This document shows positions 1 to 4,886 of a stretch of 7,127 nt of DNA, piece after piece (the first letter of the stretch is position 1; each line of letters begins with the position of its first letter). This DNA comes from an uncultured Desulfovibrionaceae bacterium (lineage in GTDB: Bacteria; Desulfobacterota; Desulfovibrionia; Desulfovibrionales; Desulfovibrionaceae), in assembly GCA_949427775.1 (NCBI GenBank), contig CASQEL010000105.1, positions 1-7,127 of the forward strand. Direction: 5' to 3'. A model generated the notes under the pieces. That model worked only from the letters and a program-made list of their open reading frames with translations. It did not search any database and was not told the DNA's origin. The translations under genes were made by a program, and so were the position numbers.

Positions 1-191
1 CGCCCTGCCGCCAGAATGTGCAACGCCGTATTGTAATCGGCGTTGCACTCACATTCACAGGCAGAGCAGAGGAATTTTTCCTGTATTTCTTTGCAAATGG
101 AATCATGTTTCCATGCATCGGTGACTTTGCGCCTGTTGCAATGCGAGAATATTCCTTTGACGAAATTTTCAATTATTCCTATTTGAAAATG
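1..191 (-). pseudogene. IS200/IS605-type TnpB C-terminal remnant (runs off left edge)
   Basis: Read on the minus strand, the frame beginning just after a TAA at 194-192 stays open for 63 codons to the window edge. Near its end it encodes FLCSACECECNADYN (residues 40-54), followed by TALHILAAG. A CxxC pair, a short spacer, then NADxNxAxxIL and a glycine is the signature of the C-terminal zinc ribbon and last RuvC motif of TnpB/OrfB; the Asp of NAD is at bases 36-38. Only the second of the two expected CxxC pairs is visible (Cys42, Cys45). No start codon with a ribosome-binding site is seen, and the roughly 300 upstream residues of an intact TnpB are absent because the zinc-ribbon and WYL genes occupy that space. 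I read it as a 5'-truncated, degenerate insertion-sequence fragment whose 3' end lies left of the window. A chance resemblance is possible but unlikely given the ordered motif. Confidence 0.55.
18..48. repeat. Perfect 11-bp inverted repeat
   Basis: GTGCAACGCCG at 18-28 is exactly complementary to CGGCGTTGCAC at 38-48, with a 9-base spacer. Neither side is followed by a T-run, so it is not a standard intrinsic terminator. It coincides with the codons for the NADYN motif of the TnpB remnant, so coding constraint may partly explain it. Confidence 0.6.
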
Positions 192-265
192 TTATATGCC
201 ATGCACAGGCACTATATTCAAAACGCCGCCAGCTCACGATGTATGAATATCAATAGCATCACGCT

Positions 266-472
266 CTAACGCACATAAAGGCAGGCCACATACCCGCAGT
301 CCCGGCAGACGATCACATGCCTGCCGCCCGACAGAAGCGGGCCTCCCGGTCGGATCCGCCGCAGGAGACGTTCCGCCAACCCGATCAGCGACGGCGCATC
401 CGGCGGACTATTCCGAACTTCCGTATTCTCGGAACCGCAACGGCTACAGCATATCTTCGGCATTCTGTTCAT
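266..472 (-). CDS. Small zinc-ribbon protein (68 aa)
   Basis: This is a short protein of unknown function with two cysteine pairs: Cys9-x2-Cys12 followed by Gly, and Cys56-x2-Cys59 followed by Gly-Tyr. This is the spacing of a zinc ribbon that holds one metal ion between two knuckles. Between them lies a basic stretch (residues 32-51, Arg-rich), so nucleic-acid or protein binding is possible, but no catalytic motif is seen. I chose the ATG at 472-470 because GGAGGAG lies 9 bases upstream; the longer upstream extension has no such signal and overlaps the preceding gene further. The start lies inside the last 10 codons of the WYL regulator gene (29-base overlap), so the two are probably translationally coupled and co-transcribed. 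Small zinc-ribbon proteins beside regulators are common in mobile elements. The specific role is not recognised. Confidence 0.7.
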   Translation of the reverse strand: MNRMPKICCSRCGSENTEVRNSPPDAPSLIGLAERLLRRIRPGGPLLSGGRHVIVCRDCGYVACLYVR

Positions 473-1439
473 GCGTCTTTTCTCCTCCAGCCATTGATGC
501 GGAGTCCAACAGCTCGGCATTGTTCCCGAAACTGCGTACCCATGCGAGCAGCTCCGGTTCACTGCATGTGGTTATTTCCAGCAGGACCCCGCCGTCGGGC
601 AACTCTTCCAGACGTTGTTCATCCGCCCAGATGCGTTCGCGCACATAGTCGGAAACCTTGCCCGGAGCAAAGCGAATATGAAAGCGCCGCGGCTCATGCC
701 ACGGCAGACCGAACATACCGGGATTCGGTTCGGGAAAGGAGAGCGTCAGGATTACATCTGTAAGCGTGACATCCCGAATGCGATGCACAGCCAGACTGAT
801 CACGCGCCGCACAGTCCGATCGTTATCTTCCAGCTCCGAACCGAGGGCATAGATGGCGCCGTTCATGCAAAGCATGCGACCGACGACAAAACGATACTCC
901 TTTTCCTCGCGGCGTCCGGCCGCCTTGTAGAGAATCCGGCAGACGCGCCCTTCCTCTCCGGCCCGAATCAGCAAATCAATATGGGCAAAATGCGGCGTGT
1001 AATCAATGCGCCCCTTGCTGAAAAAGGCAAAACGCGCGGCGTGCTTCCCGCCGTCCAGACTGGCGGGCGAGTCCGCCAGTTGCATGGCCAGACGGAAAAG
1101 GATGTCTCCCACTCGCCGCAGCACCTGCGCGGGCAGGTAAGAACAGGCCATGTCGCGGCAGATATGCAAAAAGCGCAGCTCCTCGCAATCCAGCCCCAAC
1201 GGCATTCGGGAATCAGGGCAAAGCTGATACCAGCGACGGCGATCATCCATGCCCATTTTCAGCCTGACGCCGACAACCCCCTCTATCTCGCGCATGAGAC
1301 GCATGATCATCTGCTTGGAACAGTTGAGCCAGACCGCAAGGTCAGCCTGAAAATGCCTGTTTCTGTCGGCCATGAGCCTCAGGAAAAGCCGGAGTAGCTT
1401 GGCCCCCGCCGTAGAATCCATATCGCGCTTGACTGGCAT
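444..1439 (-). CDS. WYL-domain transcriptional regulator (331 aa)
   Basis: This is a predicted DNA-binding regulator of the WYL family, which senses ligands, often nucleic acids or nucleotides, through its WYL domain. The N-terminus (about 13-75) looks like a winged helix-turn-helix, with a recognition-helix region around NCSKQMIMRLMREIEG. The middle part (about 150-235) fits the WYL core: a charged strand, RFVVGRML, then GAIYALG in place of the usual WYL-like tripeptide, followed by HRIRDVTLTD. The C-terminal WCX extension (about 251-315) is clear, ending in ELLAWVRSFGNNAELLD, a near-consensus tail. The length is typical for the family. The ATG at 1439 has GAGAGGA a few bases upstream. The gene is divergent from the XRE gene, and the zinc-ribbon gene overlaps its end. 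WYL regulators often control defence or mobile-element operons. Whether this one represses the divergent operon, itself or both is inference. Confidence 0.85.
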   Translation of the reverse strand: MPVKRDMDSTAGAKLLRLFLRLMADRNRHFQADLAVWLNCSKQMIMRLMREIEGVVGVRLKMGMDDRRRWYQLCPDSRMPLGLDCEELRFLHICRDMACSYLPAQVLRRVGDILFRLAMQLADSPASLDGGKHAARFAFFSKGRIDYTPHFAHIDLLIRAGEEGRVCRILYKAAGRREEKEYRFVVGRMLCMNGAIYALGSELEDNDRTVRRVISLAVHRIRDVTLTDVILTLSFPEPNPGMFGLPWHEPRRFHIRFAPGKVSDYVRERIWADEQRLEELPDGGVLLEITTCSEPELLAWVRSFGNNAELLDSASMAGGEKTHEQNAEDML

Positions 1440-1525
1440 GAAAATCCTCTCGGCACATCCCCTTCCCCGCCGGAACAGGGAAAGACTTCCTGAAACAGGT
1501 CTTACGGGATCATTGTTCCATCAGA

Positions 1526-1546
1526 CGGAATTCCGAAAAATTTTTC
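1526..1546. promoter_or_regulatory. Two abutting palindromes upstream of the WYL gene
   Basis: CGGAATTCCG (1526-1535) and GAAAAATTTTTC (1535-1546) are both perfect palindromes and share one base. They lie just downstream of the possible minus-strand -10 element at 1566-1561, where an operator for the WYL regulator or another dimeric protein would be expected. The second is partly explained by the local A/T runs. Confidence 0.35.
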
Positions 1547-1719
1547 CCTGCTTTTTCCTGATCATATACCGCTATTGCAAATGTATATTTCGCATGTATG
1601 AAGTTAGGTTAACGGTATTTCGCAGAATACAAAAAGACAATTTTTATATGCACCATGAAAACTGTAAAATAGATAATCCTGCATTTTTCAGTATCAGGAA
1701 AAAATAAAAATATATCTAC

Positions 1720-1812
1720 TTGATATGCTATCCTTATTGCGGCAAGAGGTTTTTCATAGCCTCGCATTTCGCACGCACGATACAAGTATAACAATAAGGC
1801 ATAAAATATCAA
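1720..1812. repeat. Spaced imperfect inverted repeat, candidate operator pair
   Basis: The left arm at 1720-1739 and the right arm at 1792-1812 are complementary at 18 of 21 aligned positions, with one single-base gap. Each arm begins or ends with the perfect 8-bp core CCTTATTG / CAATAAGG and carries an outer TTGATAT / ATATCAA block. The arms are about 52 bases apart. The right arm covers the weak TAAAAT -10 candidate in front of the XRE gene, so the pair could be two binding sites used for looping by the XRE protein or the WYL regulator. Remnant transposon-type ends are an alternative, but nothing between the arms encodes a protein. Confidence 0.5.
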
Positions 1813-1883
1813 TAGTTGTTTTTTGTGCTGTTTTTTAGGGGACTTTTCCCATGTACTCTTTTCTGTCAGGAAAGGAGGATAGC

Positions 1884-2231
1884 GTGGCCGATCAAAAAAA
1901 ACAGCGGCTTGCAACTATTGTAGGAGCAAACATCACTGCACAGCGACGCCTCATGGGCTGGAACCAGGCCGAATTCGCCGAACGGCTCGGTATTGGCGCT
2001 GATTCGTTATCACGCATAGAACGGGGATTGGTCGCTCCTCGCTTTCCTCGTCTTGAGCAGATGGCATCACTGCTGGAATGCCCGGTGTACGAACTGTTTC
2101 AGACACAGAAAGACCGCGAGCAGGCGACGAAACACCCTGCCGCCTCTGTTTCTTTCAGCAGCCTTGATTTGAGTACACGCCGTGAAGTGATGCTCTTAGC
2201 GGAAAGAATCATTCAGCTCGTGCGCTCCTGA
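1884..2231 (+). CDS. XRE-family helix-turn-helix regulator (115 aa)
   Basis: This is a small phage-repressor-like DNA-binding protein. An XRE/Cro-cI type HTH spans about residues 12-73. The two central helices are in NQAEFAERLGIGADSLSRIERG (27-48), which contains the family's typical Gln-x3-Ala, Ile/Leu-Ser-x-Ile-Glu-Arg-Gly features. The tail (90-115) is a short helix-forming segment, perhaps for dimerisation; no ligand or peptidase domain is present. I prefer the GTG at 1884 because AAAGGAGG ends 5 bases before it. The in-frame ATG at 1851 would add 11 residues and has only a weaker AGGGG upstream. The gene is divergent from the WYL gene and points towards the recombination operon, a usual place for an element's own repressor. 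Targets are not known; the inverted repeats on either side are candidates. Confidence 0.85.
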   Translation: MADQKKQRLATIVGANITAQRRLMGWNQAEFAERLGIGADSLSRIERGLVAPRFPRLEQMASLLECPVYELFQTQKDREQATKHPAASVSFSSLDLSTRREVMLLAERIIQLVRS

Positions 2232-2242
2232 GCCGTCGGCTC
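2230..2242 (+). terminator. Weak hairpin at the XRE stop codon
   Basis: GAGCC (2230-2234) and GGCTC (2238-2242) form a small stem overlapping the TGA stop. The following bases (CTCTCGTGTTATT) are only moderately T-rich, so efficient intrinsic termination is doubtful and the downstream operon could be reached by readthrough. Confidence 0.25.
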
Positions 2243-2272
2243 CTCTCGTGTTATTCAGCTCATTTCACAGCT

Positions 2273-2303
2273 ATATTACCCTGTTGAAAAGACGGAGTAA
2301 TAT
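2273..2303. promoter_or_regulatory. 7-bp inverted repeat upstream of the ERF gene
   Basis: ATATTAC at 2273-2279 is exactly repeated in inverse as GTAATAT at 2297-2303, with a 17-base spacer. It lies in the 140-base gap between the XRE and ERF genes and overlaps TATATT (2272-2277) and TAATAT (2298-2303), both possible -10 sequences without a good -35. It is a plausible operator for a dimeric regulator controlling the recombination operon. This is inferred from position and symmetry only. Confidence 0.35.
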
Positions 2304-2317
2304 GTCAAAAACAACGG

Positions 2318-2355
2318 CAGACAGCGCCTTATCCTGCGGGACAGGGCGCGGTCTG
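2318..2355 (+). promoter_or_regulatory. Leader hairpin just before the ERF ribosome-binding site
   Basis: The 11-base arms at 2318-2328 (CAGACAGCGCC) and 2345-2355 (GGCGCGGTCTG) pair with a single A/G mismatch around a 16-base loop. The loop contains CCTG, which could partly pair with CAGG. The stem ends 7 bases before the GGAGG that serves the ERF start. There is no U-run strong enough for a terminator, so a role in attenuation, mRNA stability or translation control is possible. The small out-of-frame ATG at 2302 lies just upstream. Confidence 0.4.
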
Positions 2356-2371
2356 TTATTCTGGAGGTTGT

Positions 2372-3085
2372 ATGCTGGAAATGAACTCCCCGGAAATCAC
2401 CCGACTGGCAAAAGCTCTTCTTGCGGTACAGAACGAACGTGCTCCGGCAAGCAAGGATGCCACCAACCCTTTTACCCGCAGCCGCTACGCAACCCTCAAT
2501 TCCGTTATGGAAGCCTGTCGGGAGGTCCTGTTGCGTCACGAAATCTGGTTGACGCAATTGCCGGTCCCCGCTCCCCCGGAGCTGGGACCGGGCCATATCG
2601 GTCTGCTGACCAAGCTCACCCATGCCGAATCCGGGCAATGGCAAGGATCGCTGACGGTCGTGCCTTTGCCCAGGGCCGATCCGCAGGGCATGGGCAGCGC
2701 CATCACCTACGCGCGCCGATACGCGTTGACGGCCATGCTGGGCATGATCACGGAAGATGATGACGGCGAAAGCGCCAAGGCCGGTACACAAGCCCCGACA
2801 CGTCACGAACAGCATCCCCGCCCAGAGACGGAACCGCGTTCGGGACAACGGGGCAGAACACGAACGTCCCGTTCACAAACGGAGGAAAATAGCGGTCTAC
2901 CGGAAGCCTCCGACCCGCTGCCGCAGCTGGAAGGCATTGTGTATCAGCAGGTGACGGCTCAGGACGGACGCCCCTGCATCGTCGCCACAGGAGACACTCA
3001 ATTACGCCGGAACATTTTGAGCAGGGCGGGATTTCGCTGGAACGCGCAGCGCAAGCTCTGGTGGAAATACACGGATGCCGCCTGA
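2372..3085 (+). CDS. ERF-family single-strand annealing protein (237 aa)
   Basis: This is a phage-type recombinase mediator of the ERF (P22 Erf-like) superfamily. These proteins coat single-stranded DNA and anneal complementary strands, working with an exonuclease. The core occupies about residues 8-133: NPFTRSRYATLNSVMEACR (32-50), then the LLTKLTHAESGQW region (78-90), then GSAITYARRYALTAMLG (108-124), ending in the acidic EDDDGE motif (128-133), all hallmark family blocks. A low-complexity charged linker (134-183) leads to a separate C-terminal piece (about 186-237) ending in LSRAGFRWNAQRKLWWKY, which resembles the small 'G-x-RW-x-W' fold seen in DUF5710-like tails. The ATG at 2372 has GGAGG 4 bases upstream. 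It is the first gene of the operon; the nuclease gene follows after 69 bases. Family identity is secure. The function of the tail is not known. Confidence 0.9.
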   Translation: MLEMNSPEITRLAKALLAVQNERAPASKDATNPFTRSRYATLNSVMEACREVLLRHEIWLTQLPVPAPPELGPGHIGLLTKLTHAESGQWQGSLTVVPLPRADPQGMGSAITYARRYALTAMLGMITEDDDGESAKAGTQAPTRHEQHPRPETEPRSGQRGRTRTSRSQTEENSGLPEASDPLPQLEGIVYQQVTAQDGRPCIVATGDTQLRRNILSRAGFRWNAQRKLWWKYTDAA

Positions 3086-3154
3086 TCAGCGGTTCCGCAA
3101 TGAAAAACGGCCCGTCTTCACCGCAAAGCACACAAACAGCAACCCGGAGGAAAC

Positions 3155-4351
3155 ATGCCCCCACACACAGACAATCACCCGCACGATACCCATCGCGGCA
3201 AGGCCCTGCTGGATATTTTCCGGCAGGGCCTTGCTCTTGGTGCGCAACGCCGGACGGCGCAAACACTCGGCCGACGGGAAACATATCTGGGCATGAGCGA
3301 GCTCGCCCGTTTTGCGGAATGTCCCCGTGCCGCCGTAGCGACAAAGCTGTATCCCGCTCCGACAAATCTGCCTCGTCTGCTCACGCTGCAACGCGGTCAC
3401 TGGTTTGAACAGGGCGTGGCGGAAAGCTTGTCCGGTCTGGGAATCCCCGCCTTTACCCAGCTGGAAATCCGGTGCGAACAGGGAGAAATGCCGCTCATGG
3501 CACATTGCGATCTTGTCCTTGTCTGGCAGCATCCTCATCCCGCCGTGCGCATTCTGGAAATCAAAAGCACGGAAACGCTGCCTGACAGCCCATATGTCGC
3601 CCATGAACAACAGATTCTCGGCCAGACAATCATGCTGCGGCATTGCTGGAACCTTCCGGCCTTTTGCCTGCGGAGCCCCGCCGGGCTTCCTTCCGGCGAT
3701 CCCATACCGTTTCCCCGGCTCTGCCGGACGCGGCTGGGAATCAGTCTACCCGATGACGTGGAACAGGTGGATCTGGAAGGCTGGTTGCTTTGCCTGTCCA
3801 TGCGGGACGCCATGAGCTTTGGCCCGTATGCGATCCCGGCATCGGACAGCAGCGCCGCATTGAAACGACTGCGGCGGGATGCGGCCCTTTTCCGACAGCA
3901 TGTCCTGTCCTGCCGAACAGGCGGATCGCTTGAGGCTGTGCCGCATATCCGTGGATTCCATCCGCTCTGCCCCGTCTGCGACCATGCCGCGAATTGCCCC
4001 AAGTTTCCTCAGGGAGACAGCCAGCCCCAATGGGAACCGCTTATTGAGAACCTGACAGCACTCAAGAAACAGCGGGAAACTCTGGAAACGGATATCAGGA
4101 AAAGAGAAGTCGCTCTTCGACAGATTTATCAATTTTCAGGTACTAAAAATTGGGTATTGTCCGGCGGATACCGCTTCCGGGAAAGCCGAACCGCTGGCCC
4201 CAGACGTTTGAACTGGGAAAAACTGCATGGCGAACTGGAGGAGCTTCTCCACGGAGCAGGATTGGACGATATCGACGTGGATAGTCTGTTTGCGCATTGC
4301 GAACAGGAAGGGAAACCCGGTTCACGGCTTTTCATCAATAAGATAGCCTGA
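3155..4351 (+). CDS. Cas4/RecB-like PD-(D/E)XK nuclease with Fe-S cysteines (398 aa)
   Basis: This is a predicted exonuclease partner of the ERF annealase. Visible nuclease motifs in order are: Glu85 in RGHWFEQG (motif I), Asp119 in AHCDLVLV, Glu135-x-Lys137 in ILEIKST, and the Gln-rich HEQQILGQT (150-158) in the position of the QxxxY motif. Cys56 in ELARFAECPRA, together with Cys272, Cys275 and Cys281 in CPVCDHAANCPKF, repeats the one-plus-three cysteine arrangement that holds a 4Fe-4S cluster in Cas4 and AddB. A helical, probably coiled-coil stretch (about 293-327) and an extra C-terminal domain (about 328-398) follow and are not part of the nuclease core. The ATG at 3155 has GGAGG 4 bases upstream. 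No cas1, cas2 or CRISPR array is present, so a recombination role is favoured over CRISPR adaptation. The next gene follows after 15 bases. Substrate polarity cannot be read from the sequence. Confidence 0.85.
   Translation: MPPHTDNHPHDTHRGKALLDIFRQGLALGAQRRTAQTLGRRETYLGMSELARFAECPRAAVATKLYPAPTNLPRLLTLQRGHWFEQGVAESLSGLGIPAFTQLEIRCEQGEMPLMAHCDLVLVWQHPHPAVRILEIKSTETLPDSPYVAHEQQILGQTIMLRHCWNLPAFCLRSPAGLPSGDPIPFPRLCRTRLGISLPDDVEQVDLEGWLLCLSMRDAMSFGPYAIPASDSSAALKRLRRDAALFRQHVLSCRTGGSLEAVPHIRGFHPLCPVCDHAANCPKFPQGDSQPQWEPLIENLTALKKQRETLETDIRKREVALRQIYQFSGTKNWVLSGGYRFRESRTAGPRRLNWEKLHGELEELLHGAGLDDIDVDSLFAHCEQEGKPGSRLFINKIA
3198..3234 (+). repeat. Long hairpin inside the 5' end of the nuclease gene
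   Basis: GCAAGGCCCTGC (3198-3209) is perfectly complementary to GCAGGGCCTTGC (3223-3234). The stem continues inwards through a T-G wobble, two G-C pairs and one A-T pair, giving about 16 pairs around a 5-base loop. It starts 43 bases after the A of the start codon, covering residues about 15-27. There is no T-run after it. It could slow ribosomes or protect or cleave the message; the coding sequence is uninterrupted through it. Confidence 0.6.
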
Positions 4352-4366
4352 AAAGGAGGCTTTTGC

Positions 4367-4759
4367 ATGGGATACTATTCGGAAGTCGGCCTTGTGCTGA
4401 CAGCCAACGGATCTGACAAATTGACGCTTGCCCTGGCGTCAACGAAAGACGACACGACCCGGCGGGAGCTGGAAGACCTGCTGCGCTACGCGGATCAGCG
4501 GATCGCCGCTCCCCTTGGGGAACATGCCTGGTACTGGAACGGAATCAAATGGTATTCCGAATTCAGGGAAATCACCTGGCTGGAATCCCTGTTACAAACG
4601 CTGGCGGACGAAGACTACTACTTCATCCGCATAGGAGAAGACAACGACGATATCGTCGTGGCAGGCGGCTATTGGGAAAACCCTTTCGGTATGGAACTGA
4701 ACCGGAGCATCCTGCTCTGTGAGCCGAAAGATGCAGCCGCGCTTCCAGCGGCACAGTAA
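4367..4759 (+). CDS. Small acidic 'MGYYSEV' protein of unknown function (130 aa)
   Basis: This is a compact, acidic, probably cytoplasmic protein with no signal peptide or membrane segment. It begins MGYYSEVGLVLT and has the later blocks YWNGIKWYSEFREITWLES (56-74) and DYYFIRIGEDNDDI (83-96). I recall phage and mobile-element proteins with this same start and a WYE/FIRIGED pattern, but know no established function. No catalytic motif stands out. The ATG has a near-perfect AAAGGAGG 7 bases upstream and lies 15 bases after the nuclease stop, so translation with the nuclease is likely. It is followed by a 127-base gap containing a terminator hairpin, making it the last gene of the first half of the operon. 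An accessory role in recombination or an anti-defence role are both guesses. Confidence 0.75.
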   Translation: MGYYSEVGLVLTANGSDKLTLALASTKDDTTRRELEDLLRYADQRIAAPLGEHAWYWNGIKWYSEFREITWLESLLQTLADEDYYFIRIGEDNDDIVVAGGYWENPFGMELNRSILLCEPKDAAALPAAQ

Positions 4760-4829
4760 GACGCCATCTCGTCATGCGGTCGGGGATCCGCGACAGTCTG
4801 TCATTTTCCCCATTTTACACATTGTAAGC

Positions 4830-4872
4830 AAAGCGAACAGATTCCCGCAACAAGGGAGGCTGTTCGCTTTTT
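4830..4872 (+). terminator. Intrinsic terminator/attenuator before the AAA+ gene
   Basis: AAAGCGAACAG (4830-4840) pairs perfectly with CTGTTCGCTTT (4860-4870), and the run of five T's at 4868-4872 follows the GC part of the stem. Inside the 19-base loop, CCC (4844-4846) can pair with GGG (4854-4856). This is the classic form of a Rho-independent terminator on the plus strand. It sits only one base upstream of the AGGAGG that serves the ATPase gene, so it would act either as an attenuator within the operon or as the end of the upstream transcript, with a second promoter nearby that I cannot identify with confidence. Confidence 0.75.
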
Positions 4873-4886
4873 CAGGAGGTATCGCC

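Larger units (their letters stand above)
1440..1883. promoter_or_regulatory. AT-rich divergent regulatory region
   Basis: About 440 bases separate the divergent WYL and XRE genes. The stretch is clearly more AT-rich than the genes around it, and no reading frame in it has a plausible start or protein-like composition. It should hold promoters for both directions. A minus-strand TATGAT at 1566-1561 is a reasonable -10 for the WYL gene, though no good -35 is seen. For the plus strand, TAAAAT at 1802-1807 and TATAAC at 1787-1792 are weak -10 candidates. Palindromes and a long spaced inverted repeat inside the region are listed separately. Confidence 0.6.

Noticed and set aside
165..190. ATTTTCAA/TTGAAAAT inverted repeat with 10-base spacer
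   Set aside because: Short, AT-only-like arms in an AT-rich stretch within the TnpB remnant frame; not distinguishable from chance.
18..269. Plus-strand 83-residue reading frame starting with GTG
   Set aside because: No ribosome-binding site, no protein-like pattern, and the opposite strand carries the TnpB signature over much of it.
615..1397. 260-residue plus-strand frame antisense to the WYL regulator
   Set aside because: The WYL frame has clear domain matches and a ribosome-binding site; this one has neither.
1609..1914. 101-residue minus-strand frame in the divergent region
   Set aside because: It lies over AT-rich regulatory DNA and the XRE start, with no ribosome-binding site or recognisable motif.
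2302..2760. Frame starting MSKTTAD upstream of and overlapping the ERF gene
   Set aside because: It has a modest GGAG before its ATG, but it reads through most of the ERF core in another frame and gives low-complexity Arg/Gly/Pro sequence. A short regulatory upstream frame remains conceivable.
3155..4351. CRISPR-Cas adaptation locus based on the Cas4-like protein
   Set aside because: No cas1 or cas2 gene and no repeat-spacer array is present; the ERF neighbour points to homologous recombination.
4719..4886. 56-residue N-terminal extension of the AAA+ ATPase
   Set aside because: It overlaps the end of the previous gene and would be translated through the terminator hairpin; the ATG at 4887 has an ideal AGGAGG.
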